Assembly (NCBI GenBank): GCA_002794785.1
Contig: NBBA01000010.1
Coordinates: 868,001 to 932,000 of the forward strand
Direction: 5' to 3'
Origin: Coniferiporia sulphurascens
Taxonomy: Eukaryota; Basidiomycota; Agaricomycetes; Hymenochaetales; Hymenochaetaceae
Length of the DNA: 64,000 nucleotides
The notes beneath the pieces were generated by a model that was not told where the DNA came from, ran no database searches, and worked only from the letters and a program-made list of their open reading frames with translations. Of this stretch, positions 46,401 to 59,781 are shown piece by piece. Position 1 is the first letter of the stretch. Each line of letters starts with the position of its first letter. The position numbers and the translations under genes are program-made.

Positions 46401-46793
46401 GACTGGGGCTTCACCAACATCCACTCTATCTCCGGTGGTTGGATCGGTATTGTCTGGGTTTGGAACATCATTTGGTACATCCCGCTGGACTGGATTAAGT
46501 TCGCGATGAAGGCGACTGTCATCAAAGGTCTGCGCCGTCGTCATGAGGCCGCTCAGCGTGCGGAGGCCAGTGCTACTGGTGGTGTCCCGCTCACTCGCAC
46601 TCAATCCCGTGCTGCTTCGATTCATGAGAGCATGTACTCGAACCGTGTCAGCTTTATTCGTCGCGCTGCGCGCAAGGTTGGTCTCGGTGGCAAGATCCAT
46701 GTCAAGCCGGACGAGCTCCGTCGTTTCAGTTCTATCCAGGCTGCTCAGACCGGTCAGACACTCGCTCGCCACCCGTCGCGTACTGCGGCATGA
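43500..46793 (+). CDS. PMA1: Plasma-membrane H+-ATPase (P3A-type)
   Basis: Predicted 1002 residues. It pumps protons out of the cell at the cost of ATP and sets the membrane potential that drives nutrient uptake. Exons: 43500-43644, 43767-43975, 44032-44444, 44499-46082, 46136-46793; phases agree. Motifs in order: ALTGESLP (actuator loop), [10 protein letters not shown] (M4 ion site), [13 protein letters not shown] (phosphorylated Asp388), [30 protein letters not shown], and [11 protein letters not shown] (M5), with about ten membrane segments in all. The N-terminus is acidic and Lys-rich. The C-terminal tail after the last membrane segment is about 85 residues, basic and Ser/Thr-rich ([21 protein letters not shown]), consistent with a regulatory autoinhibitory tail. 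Length is slightly above yeast Pma1 (918) because of the two termini. Confidence 0.98.
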
Positions 46794-47418
46794 GCGTGAT
46801 AGAGTTGGAGACCATGGCGATGACTTTCCATGATCATCCATATGTTTGGAGGAGGAGGAATAGAGTTTTTCGGCCGCCTTTTGACGACCAAAGGAATATA
46901 TAATACCATTAGACCCGACGACGATGACCGCTGCCCTCGCGGATGCTTTCTTTTCCTTTATGATTCTCTCTTGTTTCTATCTTTCATCTACGATTATCCC
47001 CTTCACCCTGCGCTTAGTGCTGGTTCTCCTTCTCACCCGTGCTTGACTGGACTCGTTGGTCTTGCTAGATAACCCTTTATTACTTCCCAGTGCATCTTTG
47101 TGAGGGTGTTGGTGATGAGTCGCACGTTTGTCGATCGGTATTACACATCTAATTCAGTGTTCAATATCAAAACTCCATGGAACTTGAGATGGTGGAGGGC
47201 GCCTCTCTTGTGTATGATTTCTCATGTAGTTATGACCAGTCTGCCATGTTGAATACATTATCCGTTTCTTTTTGTCTATTTTCTGTCGGACTTTGAGTGA
47301 TCACGCGTTTGCGTCGCGTCACGACTGGGACGAAGCAGCCACGTCTCAGCCACGTCAACTTGCATCAACAAAATACTTATGCGCTGACCTGCACTTGCTT
47401 AGACACTGACTTGTCTTT
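46794..47418. other. PMA1 3' region and UGGT promoter
   Basis: No gene is seen. The first 250 bp are T-rich and likely 3' UTR of PMA1; the rest should hold the UGGT promoter. No clear TATA box. Confidence 0.55.
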
Positions 47419-50400
47419 ATGCGAAACCTTCGACACACCAGGGCGGCGGTGTGGGCCTGGTTGGGCTTCGCAGGATGTCTTCACGTTGCGGCCTCGCCCG
47501 CGGTAAAGGTCAGTCTGCGCACATCATGGCCAGAAGTACCATTGCTGCTCGAAGCCATGTGAGTGCGTTTTGTATGTTCTTAGGAGACGTGCTGAGGTAT
47601 GGCATTAGAGAATCAGTGTCGAATGAGGAGCCCGACGCATTCTTCCCCTTGCTCGACGCGCTCGTCAACTCTGACGCGCTGCCCCCACTCGACACGCTTT
47701 CACCCGAAGCTATACACCAGGCGACTCTGCAAAATGCCGTCGCGCTTGGTTTCCTCCAGGAGCCCGGTGCGCTTGCGTCTGCCCAGCTGCAGATTGCGCT
47801 CCATGCTGCGGCGCCGAAGGTGCAGGCCTTCTACCAGTTCTATCGCTACAGCGCCGATGAGCGGGTCTCGTCAGCTCCCGGTGCAGATGCGGAAGGTGGT
47901 ACTGCGTGCGGCTCGTGGGTGGATTGGTATGGAGAGCGTGTTTGTGATGTGGAGACGCTCGTGCGGCTCGCAGGACATGATACGATCGAAGCCGACGCCG
48001 GCGCCAGCGCTGGAGCTGAACACGTCCAATCACACTCGAATTTGTGCGTTTCTACTCGCTTTCTCTGTACTCATTGAGCATCCTTATCATAACTTCCTGC
48101 CCGTACAGAACGTTTACACGTCCAAAGCTCCTGTCGTTCGACCACATCCATCCGGACCCCGCGCGCGCTTTCGCACCGCCACCTAGGACAGCGATATTCT
48201 ACGCTTTGCCCAGTTCGCCCAACTTCTCTGCCTTGCACTCGTATTTGTACAAGCTCTCAAGTGCGCCTCGACCGCGCGTCGAGTACGTCTTCCGGCATGT
48301 GCCTCCGGAGGGTCAGGCCACGCGAGGAAAGAGCTACCTTTCGGGATACGGGGTTGCGCTGGATTTGAAGAAGACGGACTACCTTGCAGTCGACGATCGT
48401 CGATCTGCGTCTAATGGTGATTACTGTATTTGCCTTCTTTCCGAGCAGTCGGGCTGATTATGGGTCTGCAGACTATGCGAAAGATGATGCTTCCTTAGAG
48501 GACTCGCTCATAGAGGATGATCTCGTTTTGTCTTTACTAGAGAAATACCCCGAAAATGCCGGTGTGGACGCCTCCCTACCTTTGTCTGCGGAAGAGCTTC
48601 TCAGTAAGCTTCGTCATGATTCAATCCAATCTATGTGCACTAACTACCATTGTCTACTAGCGATTGGAATTCAGGCTACCCAGCTGATCACAGAATCGTC
48701 CAACCCACTGGCAACGCTTACCCAACTCTCCCAAAACTTCCCCAAGTACGCCGCGACGCTTGCGCGACGTGTCGCACTCAACGAGAGCGTGGCCGCTGAG
48801 CTTGGTGATAACTGGATAAAGGCACAAGGCGGCGCAAACATGATGTGGCTCAACGGACTCGCTGTGCAAGAGGGCGACCTCACACCATACGGACTTCTAC
48901 GCGTTTTACGGCGCGAACGCGCCATTATTCGTGCGCTGACCGCAGCGGGTCTGGAGTCGGGACAGGCTGTAGACTTGTTGGCGCATAAAGCGGTTGCCCT
49001 TGCGCAGGCGGAGGGCGCGGATGTGCTTGACCCGTTGTTCGATGCGAGCGACAGGCCTGAGGATGGTGGTGCGCTCATGTGGTGGAACGATTTGACGAAA
49101 GACTCGCGGTACGCGCGGTGGAATCCGTCAATCACTGGTGTGAGTGTCCCCTCATTGATTGTGTGTGTGGGGGAGGTAGACTGTTTCGCTAATGGCCTTA
49201 TATGGTGTATAGCTTCTCCGACCAGTCTACCCCGGCCAATTCCACAATATCAGGCAGAATTTAATTAATGTTGTTGTCGTTGCGGACCTTTCGCAAATGG
49301 CCAGTCTTAACTTCATCGCTGCGCCGATCAGCAATATCATCAATAGAGGTTTCCCCATTCGTTTTGGCGTCGTTCCCAGCGTGGAGACTGAAGATGGCGA
49401 GTTTTTTTTGCGCCTTTAGCATGTTGGGTTGCGACAAAATAAGTTGACTCCATTTATCTCGATTAGGGCGCAAGATGGCGAGGCTTTTTTATCACTTGAT
49501 AGACACGTACGGTCGTGCAAAGACTATGGGATTTTTGGCTAGAGTAAGACAGTCATCATTCATTTGTACAAACTTGCATTATTAATCTTTTTTTAATCTT
49601 TTTGCTGTACAGGTCGGTCAGATACAGATGCCATTACACCTAGTCGCACCGACGATCGACTGGTCCCTTGTGCGCCGCGAGCTCAGTGAGCTGCAACGCC
49701 AGAATCCGACGGATGAGGGAACAGCGGTACCTACTTTAGACGATATCTTCAATGGAAACGGCGAACAGACCAGGGCTGATACCGAAGACAACGAAGATAG
49801 TGAGGACAGTGAAGACGAGGATGGCGGAAAGAAGCCTGTGAGCCTGGGCGAGCGTGTCGAAAGGGCGCGTGCATATGCAGAGCGCCTGGACGCGACATCC
49901 GCTTCGTGCCCCACCGGACATGCCTTTGTGAATGGGAAACACTTCGACTTGGATGATGTTAGTGTTTATAATCCTGCCAAAGCTGCATTGATATGGGCAG
50001 TTACTGAAGCTATGCGACTTTATTTGTCTGTGCAGACATTCCTCAAGCTGCTCCAGACAGAAATGTCGACACAAATTCAGTATTTGCAAGAAAGGGTACG
50101 TAAATCATCCCTTTGTCGTAGGCATGCTTTCAATTTTCTGTTTAAAGATTTATCTAGCAGAGCTAGGCGACGCGGACATAGGGACAATAGAGACATACTT
50201 CTATGATCGACCAGAAGCTTATCTACGACGTAATAGGTATATATTCCCTTCGTCTGCGTCTGCGAAGTCGGGCCTTGGAAGCGCGGGCGGACCGGGAGAT
50301 TTGCGCGTAGTCAACTTACCCGAGGTCTTCGAGAAGACAAGGTTTGCACCGACATCAGGAGCTTACCTGTACTCGCGTAAGTGGAAAAGTCGCTGGTTCT

Positions 50401-53400
50401 GGCACTATCACACACTAACCTCTGGTGTTGCTGACCTATTAACGGCTTAGCGGACCGTGCAGACCATGCTGGTGTTCCGTTGACGACATTCGTGGTGGCG
50501 GACCTCGACAGTGAGGGTGGGATGGCGCTAATGAGGGAAGCGTTGCTATCTCTGGTGTGTCATTTTACTACTGCACACCAATTTTGACATGGTTATTCAT
50601 GTTGCTCTCAGGAGGAAGGAACTGCTTCAAGGCTGTCGTTCATCCACAACCCTGCTCCTGTTGATTCAGCGTCTTCAATTCCACACCGGCGGATCTCGCC
50701 TATAGTCTCGCACCTTGTCTCGCACGGCCTCCTCGCGCAAGTCTCGCTCAAAGAATTTGCTGTGCTTCTTGGTCCCGAGTCTGCACTTTCGGAAGATCCG
50801 CAGGCTTTCGGGGAACAGGCAACTATGTCTGAGAACTCTGTGGTTTACCAACTGCTTCGGGACGTCGGGGCCGCTATGGAGGGATTGAGCGAGTCGGAGG
50901 TGCATGAGAATTACGCTGGCGCTTGCAGGCTCGCTGTAAGGGAGCTCGGCGTCGCACCTGGAGAGCTCGCTTTGGTTGTGAACGGACGGGTGCGTCTTAG
51001 ATACAAGCGCCTCCAGTTAATCAAACCTGACTTATCGTTTAGATTGTGAGCGGTCTCGAGCCTTTTACATTTGCTTTTGGGGATTTCGCGACACTTGGAG
51101 ATTATGAACTGCGCAAGCGTGTCGGTCCTGTTGTCGAAGCACTTACAAACCTTACGATCACGCCCGACAGCCTCGACAGGTGAGTGGCATCATCGTCTCA
51201 GCATTCGTTTGATCGCTGAGCATATGTTGCAGAGCTGCGTACAGCAACCTTGTCGCACTGGCTTCGTCAGTCATATCCTCCGTACAGCTGCCTGATCCCA
51301 GCGAACAGGGCCTGTTCAACAACGCCCCTCGCCAGAGGCAAAGGAATTACCACCTGCTTTCCGGAAATTTCACGTATGCTGTCTTTCAACCTCGTGCATA
51401 TTTTAATAATCACGAAAATTTCAACAGGTCTTTCACCTTTGGAGACCCGTCCACCGCTGTCTATCATATTGGCGTCTTGCTGGACCCTTTGAGCGAAGCT
51501 GCGCAGAAGTGGTCTGTCCTTCTCGAGGTTGGTCCCCGGCTTACGTGGTTTCAATGCTGCTTACACGTATCCTGTCCAGTGGCTTTCGACCGTACCGTCG
51601 GTGTATATGCAGGTGTATATGAATCCCGGGAAATACTCAGAGGTGCGTTCGGCTTCAGCGAAAACGTTCTTGTTTTAAAGCGTACCGTATCACAGATTCC
51701 TCTCAAACGGTTCTACCGCTTTAACCTCTCTCCGAGCCTTTCGTTCGATGATAGCGGGTAAGTATGTCTCTCTTATGTTTCCGTACGCATATTGACAGGC
51801 TTTCAGCAATGAAATTGGAGCACACACCGTATTCGACGACCTGCCGACAGAGCCTCTTTATACGCTTGCTATGGATGTACCCCCGTCGTGGCTTGTTCGT
51901 CCGCGCGAGGCCCTCTACGACCTCGATAATATCCAACTCTCAATGCTCGCACCCGAGGACCGCGAGCATGGACTTTCCGCCTTATTCGAACTTGATTACA
52001 TCGTTGTAGAGGGCCATGCGCGCGATGTGGTCACAAACTCGCCACCTCGTGGGTTGCAGGTGCAGCTTGCGTCGCTCGACGGCACACCCGTTGATGACAC
52101 GCAGGTCGTCCTGAACCTTGGCTACCTCCAATTTAAAGCGACTCCAGGTGTCTTCAGGTTCGAGCTCCGGGAGGGTCGCGGGCACGATGTGTATGCGCTG
52201 GAGAGCGCCGGCAACGAAGGGTGGCATAGCGCGAACGTGTCCGTCGTAGGCAATGAAATCACGCTGACGAGCTTTGAAGGGCTCACGCTGTACCCGCGTG
52301 TGAGGAGGCGTCCGGGGATGGAGAAGGCGGACGTCCTTGACGAGTTCGTGATTGGCGAGGAGCAGCCAACAAGCTTGCTAAATAATCTGGCTTCGCGGTA
52401 GGTCCACCAGAAAGGCTCAATAAAATCACTCTTATCTTACGGCTATCCGCAGCGTCGCGTCGTTATTCCGACCTAAGGAGCCGATTGTCAAGGTCATTGA
52501 ACCTCGTCAGGCCGATATTAACATCTTCACGGTTGCATCGGGGCTTTTGTACGAAGTAAGGTCAATCTCATATTAACTGACAGCTTGAGCTAACAGTCGC
52601 CATAGCGCTTCGCATCTATCATGATTCTTAGTGTTCTCAGGAACACTAATAGTACGGTTAAGTTTTGGTTCATCGAAAATTTCCTGTCTCCTTCATTCCT
52701 CGTGAGCTACTTCCCTGCCCGTTCAGCCGAAACCTTCGGCTCATCTCTTCGCTAATCAGGAATTCCTGCCACACTTCGCCGAGGCATATAACTTCGATTA
52801 CGAACTCGTCACTTACAAGTGGCCGTCGTGGTTACGCGCGCAAACGGAGAAGCAGCGCATCATCTGGGCATATAAGATACTTTTCCTTGACGTGTTGTTC
52901 CCAATGGACCTCAAAAAGGTTATTTTCGTCGACGCAGACCAGATTGTACGCGCGGATCTCAAGGAGCTTGTTGACCTGGATCTGCACGGCGCTCCGTACG
53001 GCTATACCCCCATGGGCGACGATAACGTGGATATGGAAGGTTTCCGATTTTGGAAGACGGGATATTGGAAAGAGTTCTTACAGGGCCGGCCGTATCATAT
53101 TAGGTGGGGGTTTCATAACTGACACGAAGATCCTCTTGGGCTGATCATTATGATGCATCTAGCGCGCTGTATGTTGTAGATCTAGCCCGTTTCCGTCAAG
53201 TGAGTGTCTGGCATACGAGTAGTAACTAAGGAAATAACAATGACAATTCCCATTCTAGGTTGCTGCGGGAGTAAGGCAAAGTCATATGTTTGTTTACGCT
53301 TAATCTAAAGATGGGTTTTAGGACATTCTTCGAGGACACTATCAGCAGCTCTCACAGGACCCCAACTCTTTAGCGAATTTAGATCAGGGTGCGTAGCGTT

Positions 53401-54134
53401 TTGGGGAGAATATCCTTTCGTTGCACAACATGTAACGTTGTTCGTTCTAGATCTCCCCAATAATCTGCAGCGTGAAGTACCGATAGTAAGTGACACCCCG
53501 AATGTTGTGTGTATGCGACAGATCTAATATCTGTTTGATAGTTCTCACTAGGTGAAGACTGGTTATGGGTATGTCTTGGCAAACATAAAATCGACGTGCT
53601 TCTTCCGTGCTAAATTTATGATCAACGCCCAGTGTGAAACATGGTGTGCGTATACTTATTATAGTCTTAGCAACGCTTAGAAAACTAACCTTATTCGGGC
53701 TACAGGCAGTAAAGATCGTCTTCACCGCGCAAAGACCATCGACCTGTGTCAAAATCCGCTTACGGTGCGCAGCCTGTGACCGTTTCTATTTTCTAGCTTA
53801 CCCAATAGCCTCGCAGAAAGAGCCGAAGCTCGCCCGTGCGCGACAAATCCCCGAGTGGGAAGAGTACGATGCGGAGATTGCGCGCTTTGCGCGTACGCTT
53901 GCGGATGCGGGGAAAATCCAATCGCACATCGCAGCCGCGGACGCGAACGCCCTCGCTAGCGCCGGAGCTGGTGGAGCAGCCGGCGCGGGTGACGAGGCCG
54001 CTAATACCGATGAAGAGGATGACCTCGTGGAGGATGTGGAACAGCGTGAAGTTAACTCAAGCGATATCAGTGCTAACTCCGCAGTGGATGAAACCGTGGA
54101 AAATGCGGATATGCACCCGAAGGACGAATTGTAG
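47419..54134 (+). CDS. UGGT: UDP-glucose:glycoprotein glucosyltransferase, ER folding sensor
   Basis: Predicted 1691 residues in 29 exons. It re-glucosylates misfolded N-glycoproteins in the ER lumen so that calnexin can rebind them. Exon starts-ends: 47419-47558, 47609-48043, 48109-48416, 48472-48603, 48661-49139, 49213-49396, 49467-49543, 49613-49957, 50036-50095, 50148-50376, 50451-50554, 50612-50989, 51043-51179, 51233-51373, 51428-51527, 51580-51642, 51696-51757, 51807-52397, 52453-52555, 52606-52701, 52760-53103, 53163-53199, 53259-53270, 53322-53388, 53451-53485, 53542-53568, 53633-53649, 53710-53764, 53817-54134. It starts with a signal peptide ([16 protein letters not shown]), then thioredoxin-like folding-sensor repeats, then a GT24 catalytic domain from about residue 1330 ([29 protein letters not shown] with the DxD at 1446-1448; GEDWLWCETWC). 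It ends in KDEL. Intron 6 needs a GC donor at 49397. Exon 23 is only 12 nt. Confidence 0.96.
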
Positions 54135-54548
54135 AGTATCGGGTAGATGGGGTTTATCTATAGTAAGAATATACAATATTTATTTCATTACATCTCATAA
54201 GAGCGAGCGCGGAGCAGAGGGACGTCCTTCCGATTTCTTTGAGACCACACGGACCTGTGTAGTCTGCTGAGCCACTAATGAATCCATCATGGTGACTTGA
54301 GGAAGGAATGAGCGGCCACATTGTGCCGCAACGCACATGTGCCGTGTGCACGCCTGACCCGAGCCACGTCCGCTTAACGGCTCTATTGTCTGTAGTGTTT
54401 TTCAGTGTAAGATTTGGGGGCGCGTATTGGGAAATATAGCTTCTGGCGTAAGTGAATGATACTACTGTATACTAGTCTCGTGAAATATGTGGATTGTACA
54501 ATTGTGACTACAAACAACACAAGGAATAAATAAAACTTAGTAGGACAT
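54135..54548. other. Convergent 3' ends of UGGT and CND1
   Basis: 414 bp between two stop codons that face each other. It should hold both 3' UTRs and terminators. No gene is seen. Confidence 0.7.
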
Positions 54549-57500
54549 CTAATCAGAATCGTCGTCCCTGCTTCGGACCTTTCGCTTCGCAGCTGGCGAT
54601 AGAGAAGTTTATTCAGCTGATGAAAACGGTCAATAAGGACCCACCTTTCCGTGTCGCGCGTTTACGTGCAGCAGCCTTCTTTCCTTCTGCACGTTTTTCC
54701 AACGCATGGTCCTCTTCACCCTGGCGTTTGTGCTCCTCAAGAATCTGAGATGCGATTAGATATTTCAAGCGATAAACGGCAAAAAAGGACGCTTACGCCT
54801 TCAAACTCTTTCAATTCAGAATCAGGCTTGTTCGTAGATTTATTTGTGCGGGCCTTTTAAAACGATCAGTGCGAACAGTAAGGATATACCAAACCAATTA
54901 CTCACTTTAGCCAATATCTCACTAAAGCGAGAGAATACGGTCTCTTCATGGAGTTTGTCTTGATAGAACGGTAAGCCTTCGATGAGCTTCTTGACAGAGC
55001 GTTCAGATTTGAATGGAAGCAAGGATAAACAGAAGGCGATGTCGCGCCATTGTCGAGGGTCTTCCGAGAGTCGGAAACGCTGACAGAGTTTTTCCACGAT
55101 ACTCTCAGCCTGCTTTTCCTGCGGAAGCATTCAAAGTTTCAGGGAAACACATAAAAGACGACATGGATATAATCTACCTTTTCGATGAAGGTAAAAATGT
55201 ACTTCATCGTGCTCTGGAAGGTCTCCTCATCGACAGCGTGGTCACCCACCGATAAGTGGCTGATGACTGAAAATATCAAAGTTAGCAAAATGGACCCCGA
55301 CATTGATTCGGGATTTGAGCGCACCATCAGGCAAGTTGTTATAAATTGCATTATCTTTAGTGGACAACTCAGTGAAAAAGAGTTTCGCCAAATCGGCAAT
55401 CCGCTGCTCTGAATCTTCCAAACATTTCGCCATTTCGCCAAGCTGCCCTTTGACTTTAATCATGCCGTTCAGGATAAGATGTGTTAGCACCATGAGCGTG
55501 TTCTTCTTTACAACCAAGTTACGATCCGAAAGGCCTTTATAGAGCTCATTGCTATTCTCGTCGATGATGTTGCTGAAACATACAGCAACATCCCCGAGTG
55601 CGATGACAACATTGCTACGGATGTTCGGGTCTTTCGACGTCTCCAGAATCTTGAAGAGCAGCCGATGGTGCTGGTCGCAGAACTGCGAACTCACGCAAAG
55701 GAGTTTGCTGAAGGCCAAAATTGCCGCTGTGCGAAGTGTCTTATTCTGAAAAACAAAGCATAAGGAGTAAAGAGCCACCGGGAACGTCTGCACCTACCTT
55801 GTACTTGTGGGGACTGCCGCAAATGTGAACAATCATTGGTCCAAAAAGAGCGAGGAGAGAATCCGGCCCATAAAGTAGTTCCGACTCCCGCACAGCGGCG
55901 ATGCGCTCTCCGATTTCGTCCTCAGCATTGCCAGCCACTTGCTCCAGCTCCTCTCCATCCTTCGGTTGTTTTGTACCATCCCCAGTGGCACCTTTCTCAG
56001 CTATTCAATAGATTAGTCACGTGTCTATATTGCAGAAATAACGACTTACCTTTTTCCTTCTCGTCTTTCTGCCTCTTCCACTCACGCTCGACAAGTTCAA
56101 GATATACAATCTGTTTTATAGCAACATGTCCGACGGCGAAAAGGAGCTGGCTCAGTTCAAATGCATCGCCTTTGCCCGCAAATGTGGATGGTTGTGTAGG
56201 CTGTGTAGATTGTACACTTAGCGCCGCCTGCACATCCCCGTTGTCCTGGACGTCTTCGTCCATCGCATCGGGGCTTTTTGGACGCTCAGACTGTTCGCCC
56301 TTGTTTTGCGCACTGAAAACGCGTCGAGCGAGAGATTTTATCAGCTCATTGCATAAGAGATCCGGGTGCTCTCCAAGTGCATAGATGGTGTTGATAGCTT
56401 GCTCTGCCATGCCAAACCATTCCTTTGACCTCGACGGGTGAAGAATCGCCTCCTGAAGTTTACGAAAAATGGTGTTGTCCATTTCAAGTCGGAGAGTTTT
56501 GTCCAGTAATGAACCTGTAGATTGTTGATGAGTTCGGACCCAACAGCTGAAAAAAGATATTTACCTTTGACCTTTTTGGCACTTCCGTTCAGGCGTTGCA
56601 AAGCGACGCACGTATATCTTGCCAGAAGAAGATCTGCCTGAACGACCGTTCACACCCATAACAACTCGCAAGTAGCCTGAGTATCCACTTACTCTTCCGA
56701 ACGGGCCAAGACCGATCTTTAGCAGAGTATCAACTCGGTCAGTCACCACCGACCTCCTCGCTAAAGCAGCCATGCCGAGGATAATTATTGCTCCACGACG
56801 CTGTTGTTTTGGAAGCTGCTTGTCTGAGCCTAATTAAACATCTCATTAGACCGTTTGTCCAGATATGAAGAGTACGCTGGAAGGAGACGTACTATACACA
56901 TGCCATAGCTTTCCAATAACATCGCTATGAATTTGGTCGTCGTCCATCATGGCACGCACCATCTCCTCCAATGAAGTTAGCTCAGCGAGTGTGGCGTCAT
57001 AAGTGAGCCTGAAAGAGCTTTAGGCTTTTTCAAAGTACAGAATGAGAAACAGATTGATACGTACTCGATCATATTCTTCGCAATCCTATTTACCTGCTGC
57101 TTGGGCTCCATGTCAGGGAGTGGCTCAAAGTACAGACTACGGTAACATTCCAGCAGCCGTGAACGAATACCCTTGAGCTCCTTGCCATCTTCTGACGTTG
57201 AGCTGTTGTCCTTTGACCAGATTAAGTGTATCATCTTCTTGATTCCGTACTGCAAGAAAGGCTTGTGTGCATTCTGAGTATCTTTTTAATGGAAACAGCT
57301 TACCTCTGCACCAACAAATTGGTACTCGTGCGCAACGCGAAAGAACTCGATGGACTCTAGCACCTCGGCTTTGTTGGTTGAACCAAGCAGCTGACCGATA
57401 ATTTCCACCGCACCCTCTATCTGACGAATGAAGTTTAACGCCTCCGCGTAGTATCGCTTGCGTAGTTTCAAATTGAGAATCTGGCTGCTTTGCAACGCTG

Positions 57501-59781
57501 CGAGGGCGACCTGTTCGTCTGTCAGCGCAGAAATGTCCAATTGGCTCTTTCGGGGCTTTTTCGACTTCTTTTTTTTCTTATTCTTTTTCACAGAAGCGAA
57601 TGCAGACTTGGGGATAACACGCGGAGTCCGTGTGGCCATAGATTTGCGTGGCGTCTTCGGCGTGCGAAGGGGTGTTGGCGCATCGCTTGGGTGAGGCGCG
57701 GAATTTTCATCGTACTCGTCGAATCCCTCGTCTCCTTCCACGTATCCTTCATCAAAAGGACCTCCTTTTCCCTCTTCATCCTCCACGCCTTCCATGTGTG
57801 TATCCTGGGGAACTGACCCTTCAACTTCCATAGCTTCGCCGTCATCACTTGAAGCGTACGGGGGGAGATCTTTAGGTCGCGAAGGACTATCTCTTTTTCA
57901 ATTCATGCAAAAAACAACGAGAAGTATCAGACATACCGTGTGCGTTTACGAGCCGTCTTCGTTGGTGAGCTAGTTATCGTTTGACCGGCTTCACTGCCTT
58001 CGTCGTTTTCAGATGCCTCAGGCTGACTCTCTTCGTCATCATCATCATCGTCTTCATCGCTTTCGTCGTTGTCTTCCTCCTCGTCACCATCGTCCTCTTT
58101 CTCCACAGGGGGTTTCTCCATCTCCTTCATGTCTATTGCATCTAGTTCCTTAATGATATCTTGATATCGTCCTTCCCATTCATCAAGATTCAGAAGGCCA
58201 CCGTGCATGAGACCGTACGGATGGGTCAAAATTAGTTTTGTCAACAGTGCGATCGCATGACGCCTGACGCTACTGCCTTTGTCCTCCAGCGCACCAATAG
58301 TAAGCTCAGTTATTGATAAGCGCTGTTCGGGAAACTTCACGGGGAGATCGCAAAGTTTGGCGAGGGTTGTAATGACCTTGGCGCGCACGTACGATGAAAG
58401 GTCGAGGTAGCGTTCAGTCAGAAGCTCGAAAAAGTTATTCAACCTTCTCTCGCGAGCCTCCTGCTCTTCGTCTTCGGACATGGCGATTTCTCGGATTAAG
58501 CACCCGATGATCTCGACGAGCGCCATGCGCATGGGATATGACTATTACGCTGTGTTATTGCGGCCGCTAAGTCGGGCTGAATGCATTACATACCTCGCAA
58601 TCCAGATGAGTGAGGAGTAGGCTGATTTGTTTCAAAACAAGCCTAGGCGAGAGCTCGGCGAGACGCACGAGAAAGCGCGAGAAAGCTCGAGGCCCTTTCG
58701 TGTCTTGTCCGCTGAAGTTTTTGCCTGCGATTTCCCTTAAAATTTCCTCTGCAAGCTGACTATGGTCAAATTCTTTGGCTAACACAGTAAGTGCTTCTGC
58801 CATCGGTTCGGATAGGTGTTCGTAGTATTGCAGGCACTGCATTATAGATATTTGTGCGCCAAACCCGTGTCCATGATGCTTTACGGCCAGGCAGATTACT
58901 TTGTAAACACCAAGTTTAATCTCGTTCGATTTCATGTACACCTCAGATTCGCTTATGTGGTAGGCTGGACGAGTGAGGCAGCTAGCCAAAGGGTCGATCA
59001 CGGGGTTCGACGGAAGGTTGCGAGTGAAAATAGCTTACTTGATAAATGCATCTCTGTCTGGCGTCGTCGTCCAAATTCGATGTGTCTTAAGTCGCAGAAT
59101 CTTGCTGATGAGAGCTAGTGTGGCCGGGATCTGGGACAACCACGTCCATTGTGTGTCCCTCTTCGTGGTGTTGCGCACATTTGCGGCCTTTCCCCCTCTG
59201 CCACGCCGTGACCTTGGGGCAGGAGCCGCGGGTGCGTCCTCGTCCTTCCGCGACTTAACCTTCTCCGCTGCGCTGACGAACCATTGGAGGAGGAACGCGT
59301 ACATTTCGAGGGGGATTCGGTGAACAGTATATGAATCCTGATCGCCGCTGTCGAGGTCGCGCATAGTGGATTCGAATTCCGCAAGAAAGCCAGACGTCAC
59401 AGAGTCCAGAAGCTTGTTCATCACGGAACCTTGTAACGCGTCCGCGTATCTGGAGCCAGCCGCTGAGTACGTCCTTTCCTCCGTCGTTTTAGATGCCACT
59501 CACTTGAGTAAACTGCGGTAAACATCGAAGACTACTGGGCTCGTTATATTCTCCGAAGATTCCGCGACTTGAACAACAGCATCTAGGTATACAAACCGGA
59601 CGTTGTTAGGTGATGTTAAGACTCGGCGACGCGCACCGGTGACTCGGACAAACCAACCTTCGAGCAAGGCAGAGACTTCACCGCCGTCCATAGCCCGGAC
59701 ATCGTGTTCATTTGCAATCTCATATCCTGAAGTGTCTTGAAGTAGCTGGCACTCCTCTTGAAGACGGAAGTCGTCTGCCAT
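54549..59781 (-). CDS. CND1: Condensin complex subunit 1 (Cnd1 / CAP-D2 / Ycs4)
   Basis: Predicted 1430 residues; HEAT-repeat subunit of condensin that, with SMC2/SMC4, compacts mitotic chromosomes. Minus-strand exons: 59781-59658, 59582-59504, 59449-59039, 58981-58594, 58541-57937, 57886-57304, 57249-57065, 57008-56893, 56829-56693, 56637-56565, 56514-56050, 56000-55798, 55745-55325, 55266-55178, 55118-54906, 54853-54797, 54744-54645, 54592-54549; all phases agree. The N-terminal domain (VFDVYRSLLKYADALQGSVMNKLLDS) is followed by HEAT repeats. An acidic D/E-rich linker lies around residues 470-520. The Cnd1 core reads ILETSKDPNIRSNVVIALGD and VRKN-like VVKKNTLMVLTHLILNGMIKVKGQ. The basic tail (AARKRATRKAAKRKVRSRDDD) likely holds the nuclear signal. 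Start: ATG of MADDFRL; a TTG upstream is not used. Alternative: other HEAT proteins, but the NTLMVLTHLILNGMIKVKGQ block is diagnostic. Confidence 0.95.
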
